Assembly: GCA_017999365.1 (NCBI GenBank)
Contig: JAGNLW010000003.1
Location: forward strand, 1 to 64,000
DNA from: Candidatus Aminicenantota bacterium
GTDB taxonomy: Bacteria > Acidobacteriota > Aminicenantia > Aminicenantales > Saccharicenantaceae
Direction of reading: 5' to 3'
DNA length: 64,000 nt
Each line of letters opens with the position of its first letter. The stretch's first letter is position 1. Positions 38,045 to 47,600 of the stretch are shown here, one piece after another. The position numbers were made by a program, and so were the translations under genes. The notes under the pieces are model-generated. The model did not search any database, was not told the origin of the DNA, and saw only the letters and a program-made list of their open reading frames with translations.

Positions 38045-39787
38045 CTACCTGCGGCCGGCCAGCAGCATCTTGGCCGCCGTCTCTCCCCCGTTGACGCGAT
38101 AGAGCATGGGCAGGGGCCGGTCCAGGCCCTCGACATACTCCGGCGCGTTCTCCCAGCGGTAGTTGAGGATGTTGGCGTAGTCGGAGAAGTGCTGCCAGCG
38201 GCGGCGCGGCAGGCCGGTGACCATGTGGAAATGGTTGGCCGGCATGCCCATCTTGGCCAGGCTGGCCGCGACGTGGTCGAAGGTCAGGAAGGTGTGCGGC
38301 CAGGTGTAGTCGGAGGCGTGGCAGACCCGCTCGGCGAGCGGCGCGGGGAGCTCGACCGACTGGGCCTCGTCCTGGACCATGGTGAACAGGCCCGAGAGGT
38401 CCGAGTAGGCGACGCGGCCGGCGACACCCTTGATGCCCTTGGGCGAGAGGTAGCCGACGGAGAAGCCGAGGCCGGGGAAGTAGAACTCGACGGCCTTGAA
38501 CAGGAACCACCGGTCGCCGTAGTCGAGCGAGGCCGAGCCGGAATTGTCGCCGTCGATGAAGCCGCGGACCATCCAGGGCTCGTTCTTGAACGGGCGCAGG
38601 TCGAGGCCCAGCTCGCGGGCGTTGCGCTCGATCTCCCAGGGCTCGTAGACCTTGCGGAAGTCCATGAAAAGAGTGGGTTTGCCGCCGCTGAGCCAGCAGT
38701 AGGCGATCATCGTCAGCAGGGCCTGGATGTCGTTCTCGGTGGCGAAGGGCACGACGGTCTTCCGGCCGGTATGGTCTTCGGTCGAGTTGAAGAGCGATTC
38801 GGCGATGTCGCCTGTCGTCATGGGCAGGCCCCGGCGGTCCGAGCCCCAGGCCAGCTGGTTCGTCCAGCCGCCGCCGATGGCGTTGACGTCGCGCATGTAG
38901 TTCCGGATGATGAGGTAGAGGGCCAGGGCCTCGTCGAGCTTGGCCCGGTCGGCGGCGGCCAGGGCCGGCGCCTTGACCTTCTTGGCCGTGTAGAGGTCGC
39001 GGCCGAGCCGGGTGATCGACTCGGAATCGGTGAAGATGCGGTCCTTGAACTTGACGTTGACGGCCCAGTCGCGCAGGGCCTTGAGCTCCTCGGGGTCGTA
39101 GCCGCCTTTCTTGCGGAGCATGTCGGCGAAGAGCTTCATCGACTCGCGGGTGCTCTCGAGGCCGAACCAGCGGCGGGCGGCGTGGACGTGGTTGAGGGCC
39201 GTCTCCATCTGCATGGAGTCGGTGTCGATGGCCACGAAGCGCTTGCCCTGGAGGGCGACCCGGGCCAGCATGGCGTAGGCCAGGTCGACGATCTCCTCCC
39301 GGGTCTTGGCGTCGAACTCGGGCGCGAGGCCGGTCTCGGGCATGGAGCCGATGACCATCGGGCAGAGCCGGCCGGTCTGGGCGTAGGCGCCGACCAGGGC
39401 GTCGATGCCGACGACACCGGGCTTGGGGGCGTTGTTGCCGCCGACGCAGGCGAGGGGTGTGGACGGCGGGAAGTGGGCCGTCAGGGCCATCGCGGTCTTG
39501 CCCGGGAAGAACCAGGTGTCGGGGACGATGAGCAGGGCCCCGGCGCCGGCCTCGGCCAGCTCGCGGGCGCCGGCGTCGGCCGTGCCCTCGCTGTCGACGA
39601 GCTTGGAGCAGGCGAAGACGTTGGGCGCCGTGCCGTCGGGCAGGCGCAGGCGCTTGGCCAGCAGGGCCGCGGTCATCTTGCCGATGTTGAAGGCCCGGGT
39701 CCGCGACTCCTCGTCGATGCGCGGGTCGCAGGGCACGAAGACGCCCAGGGTGGGGGCGCCGGGGGTCCGCTTTCCGATATAGGGCAT
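38045..39787 (-). CDS. fucI: L-fucose isomerase family protein
   Basis: A 580-aa protein, close to the 590 aa usual for FucI, converting L-fucose to L-fuculose. The N-terminal region GVFVPCDPRIDEESR is followed by a substrate domain (TWFFPGKTAMALTAHFP, CVGGNNAPKPG, GSMPETGL). The C-terminal metal-site region includes ATENDIQALLTM and GMPANHFHMVTG with a conserved His. Manganese ligands (a Glu, an Asp and a His) are expected in those segments. The GH29 fucosidase gene 3.4 kb away would supply its substrate. No fuculokinase or aldolase gene is in the window. D-arabinose isomerase activity is possible. Confidence 0.93.
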   Translation of the reverse strand: MPYIGKRTPGAPTLGVFVPCDPRIDEESRTRAFNIGKMTAALLAKRLRLPDGTAPNVFACSKLVDSEGTADAGARELAEAGAGALLIVPDTWFFPGKTAMALTAHFPPSTPLACVGGNNAPKPGVVGIDALVGAYAQTGRLCPMVIGSMPETGLAPEFDAKTREEIVDLAYAMLARVALQGKRFVAIDTDSMQMETALNHVHAARRWFGLESTRESMKLFADMLRKKGGYDPEELKALRDWAVNVKFKDRIFTDSESITRLGRDLYTAKKVKAPALAAADRAKLDEALALYLIIRNYMRDVNAIGGGWTNQLAWGSDRRGLPMTTGDIAESLFNSTEDHTGRKTVVPFATENDIQALLTMIAYCWLSGGKPTLFMDFRKVYEPWEIERNARELGLDLRPFKNEPWMVRGFIDGDNSGSASLDYGDRWFLFKAVEFYFPGLGFSVGYLSPKGIKGVAGRVAYSDLSGLFTMVQDEAQSVELPAPLAERVCHASDYTWPHTFLTFDHVAASLAKMGMPANHFHMVTGLPRRRWQHFSDYANILNYRWENAPEYVEGLDRPLPMLYRVNGGETAAKMLLAGRR

Positions 39788-39830
39788 GGTCTCCTCCGGG
39801 ACGGGGGCGGGGCGTCGGTCCGCCCGGCCG

Positions 39831-40763
39831 TCAGATGTATTCGATGGTGGACGGCGGCTTCGAGGTCAGCTCGTAGGCGACGCGGGTGACCTCGGGCAGC
39901 TCCGCCGTGACGCGCTTCGAGATCTTGAGCAGGGTCGGCCAGGGCAGGGGCGAGGGCTCGGCCGTCATGGCGTCCTTGCTCTCGACGGAGCGGACGATGA
40001 CGATGTTCCCGAAGTGGCGCTTGCCCTCGACGATGCCGGTGCCCTTATCCTCGAGCAGGACGGCGAAGGCCTGGAAGGGCTTGTGAGGGGCGACCTCCTC
40101 CTCGACGATGGCCGTGGCGGCGCGGACGAGGTCGACGCGCTCGGGCGTCACTTCGCCGATGATGCGGGTGGCCAGGGCCGGGCCGGGGAAGGGCATGCGG
40201 TTGTAGATGGACTCGGGCAGGCCGAGCTCCTTCGAGACCAGGCGGACCTCGTGCTTGAAGAGCTCCTTGAGCGGCTCGAGGACCTTGAAGCCGAAGCCCT
40301 TCTCGGGGTCGATGCCGATCTGCTCGAGGATGTTGTGCTGGGTCTTGTAGCCCTTCTGGGTCTCGATGATGTCGGCGGCGATGGTGCCCTGGATGAGGAA
40401 GCGGGCCTTGCTCTTGAGGACCTCCTTGCCGAAGGAGCTGTAGAAGGCCAGGCGGAAGGCCTTGCGCTTCTCCTCAGGGTCGGCCTTGCCCTTGAGGGCG
40501 GCGAAATATTCCTTCTTTTTATCGGCGACGTCGACCTTGATGCCGAGTCCGCCGAAGATCTTGACGATCTCCTGGGGCTCGCCGGCCCGCATCAGGCCGT
40601 GGTCGATGAAGACGGACTTGAGCTGGGGGCCGAGGGCCCGGTGGGCCAGCACGGTGCAGGCGGAGCTGTCGACGCCGCCGGACAGGGCCGAGATGGCCTT
40701 GCCGTCGCCGACCGCGCGCTTGATCTCCTCGACCTGGGTCTCGATGAATTTCTTGACGTTCAT
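39831..40763 (-). CDS. guaAB: GMP synthase, standalone ATP-pyrophosphatase/dimerisation subunit
   Basis: A 310-aa protein equal to the C-terminal half of bacterial GuaA. The P-loop is ALSGGVDSSAC (about 26-36). IDHGLMRAGE, QGTIAADIIE and YKTQHN form the XMP/ATP site, and the GMP-synthase dimerisation domain ends with the family hallmark PPSTIEYI. It uses ammonia or glutamine-derived ammonia to turn XMP into GMP. The glutaminase half is missing and there is no such gene beside it, as in the two-subunit (archaeal-type) enzyme. The start is fixed by GGAGGG before 40761-40763. Frame and composition are intact, so this is not a truncated pseudogene. Confidence 0.93.
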   Translation of the reverse strand: MNVKKFIETQVEEIKRAVGDGKAISALSGGVDSSACTVLAHRALGPQLKSVFIDHGLMRAGEPQEIVKIFGGLGIKVDVADKKKEYFAALKGKADPEEKRKAFRLAFYSSFGKEVLKSKARFLIQGTIAADIIETQKGYKTQHNILEQIGIDPEKGFGFKVLEPLKELFKHEVRLVSKELGLPESIYNRMPFPGPALATRIIGEVTPERVDLVRAATAIVEEEVAPHKPFQAFAVLLEDKGTGIVEGKRHFGNIVIVRSVESKDAMTAEPSPLPWPTLLKISKRVTAELPEVTRVAYELTSKPPSTIEYI

Positions 40764-40835
40764 GGGGGTCCCTCCTGTCCTGTCGGCCCATCTTATCAAA
40801 GCCCCGCCGCCCAGGTCAAAGCCTGTGGAAAAGTT

Positions 40836-40891
40836 AGTACCAGGTACTTACAAATGGGATTTCTCCCCTGGAGATGTAAAGACCTGGCACC
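40836..40891. repeat. Imperfect inverted repeat with CCAGGT core
   Basis: Arms AGTACCAGGTACTTACA (40836-40852) and TGTAAAGACCTGGCACC (40875-40891) match at 13 of 17 positions. It differs from the GGGGACA family and lies in the divergent gap between the GMP-synthase and M20 genes. Confidence 0.5.
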
Positions 40892-40895
40892 GTTT

Positions 40896-40925
40896 TTGCC
40901 TCCCCGACCCGCTTTCGGATACGAT
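40896..40925 (+). promoter_or_regulatory. Candidate promoter of the M20 amidohydrolase gene
   Basis: TTGCCT (40896-40901), an 18-bp spacer and TACGAT (40920-40925), 28 bp before the ATG. Confidence 0.35.
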
Positions 40926-40953
40926 AGGGCCGCGCATTCGTTAGGAGGAGCCC

Positions 40954-42282
40954 ATGACACGCAAGAGCCCCGCCGCCGCCGCCGCCCTCATCGCCCTCTT
41001 CGCCGTTCTCGCCCTCGCCGCCGCGGCCCCCGCCGCCCGAGCGGCCGCCTATCCCTCGACCCCGCTCGAGAAGCGGATCAAGGCCCTGGCCGAAAGGCTG
41101 GCCCCCGAGCTCATCGACATCCGCCGCGACATCCACGCCAACCCCGAGCTGGGCCTGCGCGAGACGCGGACTTCGGCCCTGGTCGCCGATCACTTCCGCA
41201 AGCTCGGCCTCGAGGTCCGGACGGGCTACGCCACGACCGGCGTCATCGGTATCCTCAAGGGAGGCAAGCCCGGCCCCGTCGTGGCCATGCGCGGCGACAT
41301 GGACGCCCTGCCCATCACCGAGGAGACCGGCCTCCCCTTCGCCTCCAAGATCACCTCGGTCGTCGACGGCCGCGAGACCGGGCTCATGCACGCCTGCGGC
41401 CACGACATCCACACGACCCTGCTCATCGGCGTGGCCTCCGTCCTCGCCGCCGTCAAGGCCGACCTCCCCGGCACGGTCGTCTTCATCGCCCAGCCGGCCG
41501 AGGAGTGCTGCGGCGGCGCCGAGCTCATGATCGCCGACGGCGCCTTCAAGGACCCCGTGCCCCAGGCCTTCTTCGCCTACCACGTCGACGACACCCAGAA
41601 GGCCGGGCGCGTCGGCTACGCCTCGGGCTTCATGTCGGCCAACGTCGACGGCTTCGACCTCGAGATCCGCTCGGACGGCTGCCACGGCGCCAGCCCCTGG
41701 TCCTGCGTCGACCCCATCGTCGTCGGGGCCGAGATCGTCACCGCCCTCCAGGTCCTGGTCGCTCGCGAGCTCAGCGTCCACGACAACACCGTCATCACGG
41801 TCGGCTCCTTCCACGCCGGCAGCGCCCCCAACATCATCCCCCGCTCGGCCCGCCTCCAGGCCACGGTCCGCAACTACGGCGAGGGCCAGCGCCGCGTCCT
41901 CCAGGACAAGATCACCCGTTTGGTCACGAACATCTGCGAGGCCGCCGGCGCCGCCTTCGATCTCCGGTATGATTTCGGCACGGCCTCGGTCTACAACGAC
42001 CCGGCCCTGACCGCCGCGGCCCTGGCCACGGCCGCCCGCGTCTTCGGCTCGCGGGAGGTCCTGGTCGAGCAGAAGCCCGAGATGGGCGGCGAGGACTTTG
42101 CCGCTTTCGGCCGCATCGCCCCGGCCGTTATGCTCAATTTGGGCGTCGTGCCCCCCGACGTCGCCGCCACGGCCGTCCACTCGCCGACCTTCGTCGCCGA
42201 CGAAGCTGCCATCCCCATCGGCGTGGGCCTCATGGCCCAGATCATCCTCGACCACCAGGCTAAAGCCGCGGCTAAGAAATAG
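40954..42282 (+). CDS. Exported M20 family amidohydrolase/peptidase
   Basis: A 442-aa protein with a long Ala-rich signal peptide (to about residue 32). The metal-binding residues of the M20D aminoacylase/hippurate hydrolase type are present: Asp in MRGDMDALPI, HACGHD (about 149), QPAEECCGGAE and HVDD; a final His lies in TAVHSPTF. The dimerisation domain is at about 215-330. It cleaves N-acyl or N-carbamoyl groups from amino acids or small peptides outside the cytoplasm. AGGAGGAG precedes the ATG. The OmpA lipoprotein gene follows after 86 bp with its own promoter. Confidence 0.93.
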   Translation: MTRKSPAAAAALIALFAVLALAAAAPAARAAAYPSTPLEKRIKALAERLAPELIDIRRDIHANPELGLRETRTSALVADHFRKLGLEVRTGYATTGVIGILKGGKPGPVVAMRGDMDALPITEETGLPFASKITSVVDGRETGLMHACGHDIHTTLLIGVASVLAAVKADLPGTVVFIAQPAEECCGGAELMIADGAFKDPVPQAFFAYHVDDTQKAGRVGYASGFMSANVDGFDLEIRSDGCHGASPWSCVDPIVVGAEIVTALQVLVARELSVHDNTVITVGSFHAGSAPNIIPRSARLQATVRNYGEGQRRVLQDKITRLVTNICEAAGAAFDLRYDFGTASVYNDPALTAAALATAARVFGSREVLVEQKPEMGGEDFAAFGRIAPAVMLNLGVVPPDVAATAVHSPTFVADEAAIPIGVGLMAQIILDHQAKAAAKK

Positions 42283-42287
42283 CCGGG

Positions 42288-42316
42288 TTGATATCCCCGG
42301 CCCGGCCGACTAAACT
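42288..42316 (+). promoter_or_regulatory. Candidate promoter of the OmpA-family gene
   Basis: TTGATA (42288-42293), exactly 17 bp, then TAAACT (42311-42316), 52 bp before the ATG. Confidence 0.55.
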
Positions 42317-42368
42317 ATGAACTGCGGCCCTCGCCGCCGGGAACATAAGCCCAAACAGGAGGTCACCC

Positions 42369-43043
42369 ATGAAAAGGACCCTCGTCGCCATTCTCGCCGT
42401 CAGCCTGGTGCTGATGAGCTTCGGTTGCGCCAGTTGGAGCAAGACGGCCAAGGGCGCGGCCATCGGCGGCGCGGCCGGCGCCGTCGTCGGCGGCGTCGTC
42501 GGCAAGATCGCCGGCAACACCCTGCTCGGGGCCATCGCCGGGGCCGCCGTGGGCGGCGCCGCCGGGGCCTTCATCGGCCGCCACATGGACAAGCAGGCCG
42601 CGGAGATGCGCCAGGACCTCGAGGGCGCCAAGGTCGAGCGGGTCGGCGAAGGCATCAAGATCACCTTCGATTCCGGGCTCCTGTTCGACGTCAACAAGTA
42701 CGACCTGCGGGCCGCCAGCCGCGACAACCTGACCAAGCTGGCCGCCATCCTCAACAAGTACCCCGACACGAACATCCTCGTCGAGGGCCACACCGATTCG
42801 ACCGGCACGCGCGAGATCAACATGCCGCTCTCGGAGAACCGGGCCAAGGCCGTCAAGGACTTCCTGGCCTCGCTGAACGTCCTCTCGACGCGCTTCACCG
42901 TCCACGGCTACGGGCCCGACCAGCCCCTCGGCGACAACGCCACGGTCGAGGGCCGACAGACCAATCGCCGCGTCGACCTGGCCATCATGGCCAACGACAA
43001 GCTCAAGAAGATCGCCCAGGACTCCGTCAAGGGCGTTTCCTGA
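42369..43043 (+). CDS. OmpA-family peptidoglycan-binding lipoprotein (YiaD-like)
   Basis: A 224-aa protein. The signal ends in LMSFGCAS, giving a lipidated cysteine at about 20. A glycine-zipper region (GAAIGGAAGAVVGGVVG, about 29-70) comes next, then the OmpA C-terminal domain with FDVNKYDL, ILVEGHTDSTG and NRAKAVKDFL plus the NRRVDLAI end that contacts diaminopimelate. It anchors the outer membrane to the cell wall. AGGAGG lies 7 nt before the start. It is monocistronic, with a promoter upstream. Confidence 0.95.
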   Translation: MKRTLVAILAVSLVLMSFGCASWSKTAKGAAIGGAAGAVVGGVVGKIAGNTLLGAIAGAAVGGAAGAFIGRHMDKQAAEMRQDLEGAKVERVGEGIKITFDSGLLFDVNKYDLRAASRDNLTKLAAILNKYPDTNILVEGHTDSTGTREINMPLSENRAKAVKDFLASLNVLSTRFTVHGYGPDQPLGDNATVEGRQTNRRVDLAIMANDKLKKIAQDSVKGVS

Positions 43044-43120
43044 GCGCGGTCCGACCACGTTCCCGGCATCACGAAGCCGGGCCCTCCCCAGGGGCCTACC
43101 CTTCCTCGCCGCGGCTTTGT

Positions 43121-43126
43121 TATAAT
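43121..43126 (+). promoter_or_regulatory. TATAAT -10 element before the fucosidase gene
   Basis: A consensus TATAAT lies 33 bp before the GH29 start. No convincing -35 hexamer is seen at 16-18 bp upstream, so an activator may be needed. Confidence 0.35.
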
Positions 43127-43158
43127 GCCGCGGTAAGACATCCCCTGGGAGGGTCGCC

Positions 43159-44649
43159 ATGACATTCGCCGGGAAGCTCGCGTCCATCTGCGTGGGGGCC
43201 GTCCTGGCCGCGGCCCTCTTCGGCCGGCCCTCCCCGGCCCAAACCCCCGCGCCCGCCCCCGCGGACGCCGGTCCCGAGACCGATCCCCTCGTCCTGGCCA
43301 AGCTGGCCCGCTGGCAGGACTGGAAGTTCGGCCTGATGATGCACTGGGGCCCCTACAGCCAGTGGGGCGTCGTCGAGTCGTGGTCCATCTGCTCCGAGGA
43401 CGAACCCTGGTGCCGCCGCTCGACGCCCGACTACGTCGCCTACAAGAAGGCCTACGAGGCCCTCCCCCGCACCTTCAACCCGGTGAAGTTCAACCCCGAC
43501 AAGTGGGCCGAGGCCGCCAAGGCCGCCGGCATGCGCTACGTCGTCATGACCTCCAAGCACCACGACGGCTTCACCATGTACGACACCAAGGAGACGGACT
43601 ACCGCATCACCGGACCCGACGTCCCCTTCCGGACCCACCCCAAGGCCGACGCGCTCAAGGCCGTCTTCGAGGCCTTCCGGTCGCGCGGCTTCGGGACCGG
43701 CGCCTACTTCTCCAAGCCCGACTGGCACCACCCCGACTTCTGGGCCCCCGAGTGGGCCACCCCCGACCGCAACGTCAACTACAGCATCGACCGCTATCCC
43801 GAACGCTGGCAGCGCTTCCGCGACTTCACCTACCGCCAGATCGAGGAGATCGTCTCCGGCTACGGCCCGCTCGATATCCTCTGGCTCGACGGCGGCTGGG
43901 TCCGGCCGGCGCCCTTCGTCGAGATCGCCCCGGGCCACTTTGTCAAGAACGCCAAGAACATGGACATCGACATGCCGCGCCTCGCGGCCATGGCCCGCCG
44001 CCACCAACCGGGCCTGCTCGTCGTCGACCGCACCGTGACGGGGCGCTACGAGAACTACCGCACGCCCGAGCAGGAGGTGCCCGAGAAGCCCCTCCCCTAC
44101 GCCTGGGAGACCTGCATGACCATGGGCGACTCCTGGTCGTACGTTTCCGGCGATCACTACAAGCCCGCCCGCCGTCTCGTCCATCTGCTCGTCGACGTCG
44201 TCTCCAAGGGCGGCAATTTCCTGCTCAATATCGGGCCCAGCCCCGAGGGCGAGTTCGCCCCCGAGGCCCTCGACCGCCTGCGCGAGATCGGGGCCTGGAT
44301 GAAGGTCAACGGCGCGGCCATCTACGGGACGCGCCCCGTCGCGCCCTACAAAGAGGTCAAGACCTGCTTCACGGCCCTCCCCGACGGCACGGTCCACGCC
44401 ATCTACCTGGCCGACGAGGGCGAAGAGGCGCCGCCGCCGAAACTCATGCTGAGCGCCCTCGCCCCGGCCCCCGGGACCGAGGTCCGCATGCTCGGCGTCC
44501 GCGAGCCCGTGAAGTGGGAGAAGGTCGGCCGGGGCGCGCTCCTGACGCTCCCGGCCTCGGCCGTGGCCAAGCCGCCCTGCCGCTATGCCTGGGTCTTCCG
44601 GTTCAAGCCGGCCGCGGCCCCGGCCGCGAAGGAAGGCGCCGCCCGATGA
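43159..44649 (+). CDS. GH29 alpha-L-fucosidase, exported
   Basis: A 496-aa enzyme with a signal peptide ending near PAQTPA. The catalytic TIM barrel carries KFGLMMHWGPYSQWG, YVVMTSKHHDGFTMYD and the nucleophile Asp in ILWLDGGW (about 238). A C-terminal beta domain follows from about residue 400. It releases L-fucose from glycan ends by a retaining mechanism. It heads an apparent operon: its TGA overlaps the ATG of the GH38 gene (ATGA). The released fucose can be used by the isomerase at 38045-39787. GGGAGG precedes the start. Confidence 0.95.
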   Translation: MTFAGKLASICVGAVLAAALFGRPSPAQTPAPAPADAGPETDPLVLAKLARWQDWKFGLMMHWGPYSQWGVVESWSICSEDEPWCRRSTPDYVAYKKAYEALPRTFNPVKFNPDKWAEAAKAAGMRYVVMTSKHHDGFTMYDTKETDYRITGPDVPFRTHPKADALKAVFEAFRSRGFGTGAYFSKPDWHHPDFWAPEWATPDRNVNYSIDRYPERWQRFRDFTYRQIEEIVSGYGPLDILWLDGGWVRPAPFVEIAPGHFVKNAKNMDIDMPRLAAMARRHQPGLLVVDRTVTGRYENYRTPEQEVPEKPLPYAWETCMTMGDSWSYVSGDHYKPARRLVHLLVDVVSKGGNFLLNIGPSPEGEFAPEALDRLREIGAWMKVNGAAIYGTRPVAPYKEVKTCFTALPDGTVHAIYLADEGEEAPPPKLMLSALAPAPGTEVRMLGVREPVKWEKVGRGALLTLPASAVAKPPCRYAWVFRFKPAAAPAAKEGAAR

Positions 44650-47600
44650 CCGCCGGCCGGCCCGGGGTGCTGCTGGCCCTCGTCGCGGCGGCCGCCGCGC
44701 CTGCCGCCGCGGGACCCGCGGCCGAACTCCGCGGCTACAGCCGGACGGTCGAGGGAGCGGTGCTGTCCTATCACTCGCCCTATCCCGACGTGGCCTCGGC
44801 CCTCATCACGCGCGCCACCGACGGCGCCATGGCCATCGCCTGGGAGACCGAACCCGTCCCGGATGCTTGGAAAGGCGGGGCGGCGACCTTCATCTGGCTC
44901 GCGGGCCACGCCACGGGCAAGGGCGCCCACCGCTTCGGCCTCACGATCGACGGCGCGCCCGCCCTGAGCTTCCGGACCTCGGCCGACGCCACTCGCCGGG
45001 CCTGGCGCGAGACGGCGCCGGACGGCACGGCCCTGTCGTTCGAGACGGTCATGGTCGACCAGTTCGACGAGCTCTTCGGCTTCATGCGCCTCGAGGTGCC
45101 GGCGGCGCGTCTTCGTCCGGGCCGTCCCCTCCGCTTGGCCGTCACCGGCGAGAAGGCCGGGAGCAACGATTGGGTCATGACCTTCCGTGACGACCTCCGC
45201 CGCGATGTCTGGGCCCGCAGCGAACAGGCTCTGGTCCGCAAGGACGGCCGGCTCTTCCAGATCGTCCGGGTCGAGATGAGCCACCTCGGCGCGCCCGGAG
45301 GCGCCCTCGTCTCGTGCGGCGGCGAGAAGGCCCGGCTGGCGCTCGGCCTCGGCTACAACGCCCTCGAGTTCCTGCTCCCGGCCGTCGACAAGGAAACCCG
45401 CGTCGCGATCGAGGTCGCCCTCGACGACGGCTCGGTCCGGCGGGGCGAGCTGGCCCTCGAGCCGGTCGTCCCCCGCGAGATCTGGCTTCTCCCCCACTCC
45501 CACGTCGACATCGGCTACTCGAGCCCCCAGCCGGCCGTCGAAAAGGACCACTGGCGCTATCTCGGCGAGGCCATCGCCCTGGCCCGCAAGTCGGCCGGGA
45601 ACCCGGTCGGCGCCCGCTTCAAGTGGAACACGGAGCAGACCTGGGCCTACGAGACCTGGTACCGGCAGGCCGGCGAGGCCGAGCGGGCAGCCTTCCTCGC
45701 AGCCCTGCGCGACGGCTCGATCGGCCTGCAGGCGACCCTGGCCGGAGTCCTGACGGGGCTCTGCCACCCCGAGGAGCTCTTCCCGCTGACCTCGTTCGCC
45801 CGCGAAATGGGAAAGCGGGCCGGCGTGGCCGTCGATTCCGTCATGGTCACCGACATCCCCGGCCAGTCCTGGTCGTTCATGCGGGCCCTGGCCGAGTCCG
45901 GCATCAAGTACGTCTCGAGCGGTCCGAACTACATGCCGAGCCTCTTCGACGGCGGCGACCGCGTCGGCTGGCTGCTCAAGACCTGGGGCGACAAGCCCTT
46001 CTACTGGCTGTCGCCGTCGGGCCGGGAGCGGCTCCTGTTCTGGGTCGCGGGCCGGGGCTACTCGTGGTTCCACGGGCTCAACATGGGCTCGCTCGCCAAG
46101 GCCCCGCGCTACCGCGTCTTCGAGTACATGGACGAGCTCGCGGCGGAGGGCTACCCCTACTCGATGGTCCAGGTGCGCTACACGATCGGCGGCGACAACG
46201 GGCCGCCCGACCCGGCCCTCGCGGACTACGTGAAGACCTGGAACGAGACCTACGCCTCGCCGAAGATCGTCATCGCCACGGCTTCCGAGATGTTCGCCGA
46301 GTTCGAGCGCCGGCACGGGACGAGCGTGCCCGAGGTCCGCGGTGACCTCTCCGGCTATTGGGAGGACGGGGCGGCCTCGACGGCCCGCGAGACGGCCATG
46401 TCCCGGACGAGCGCCAACCGGCTGGTCCAAGCGGAAACTCTCTGGTCCGTGCTCGGCCGGGATGAGTTCCCCGCGGAGAAGGACGCCAAGGCCTGGCGCG
46501 AGGTCGTCCTGTTCAGCGAGCACACCTGGGGCGCCCACGACAGCGTCTCGGACCCGGACGGCGAGGGCCCGCGGGCCCAGTGGGAGTACAAGAAGGCCTT
46601 CGCCGAGAGGGCCGGCCAAATATCTCGGGAGATCCTGGAAGCGGCGGCAGGGAGGGCGGCGGCGCCAGCCGGCAAAAGCGGCCGGCGGGCCATCGACGTC
46701 GTCAACACCTGCTCGTGGCCGAGAACGGACCTGGTCATCGTCCCACAAACGCTCTGTGAGGCCGGGGACCTGGTCGAGGACGAGTCGGGAGCGCCCGTCC
46801 TCTCGCAGCGGTTGCGCACGGGCGAACTGGCCTTCGTGGCCAGGGACGTGCCGGGCCTCGGGGCCAGGCGATACATCCTTAGCGGCGGAAGATCAGGCGC
46901 GACGTCAGGCGCCGCGACAGCCGCGAACGAGCCCGGGCTCGGGCCCCTCGGCTGGGCCATCGACCCGGCGTCCGGCCACCTCCGGAGCCTGGTCTGGAAG
47001 GCCGGGGGCAAGGAGCGCGAGCTCGTCGATACGTCGAGATTCCCGGGGTTGGGGCACTATCTCTACGTCCCCGGGGTCGATCCCGCCAAGGCCATTACCG
47101 CGTCCCCCGGATCGTTCGAATACGGCGAGCGGGGCCCCGTCGTGACGTCCGTCATCGTCAAGTCGGACGCGCCGGGGGCGTCGGCGCTCGTCCGCGAATA
47201 CAGGCGCGTCCACGCTCTCGACCGCCTAGACATCGCGGTGACGATCGACAAGAAGCCCGTCCGCGAGAAGGAGGGCGTCCACATCGCCTTCTCCTTCGCC
47301 GTGCCCGGCGCGACCGTCCGCGTCGACACGGGTTGGGCCTGGGTGCGCCCGGAGGCCGACCAGATCGAGGGGGCCTGCCGCGATTTCCTGTGCGCCCGCG
47401 ACAGCGTCGACGTCTCGAACGGAGAATTCGGTGTGACCTGGACCTCTCTCGATGCCCCGCTCGTCGAGTTCGGCTCCCTCACCGACGAGACACCGCGGGA
47501 GAGCGAGCGGCGGGTCTGGCGCCGCAAGCTCGAGCCCTCGACGACGCTCTTCTCCTACGCCATGAACAACTACTGGCACACCAACTACAAGGCCGACCAG

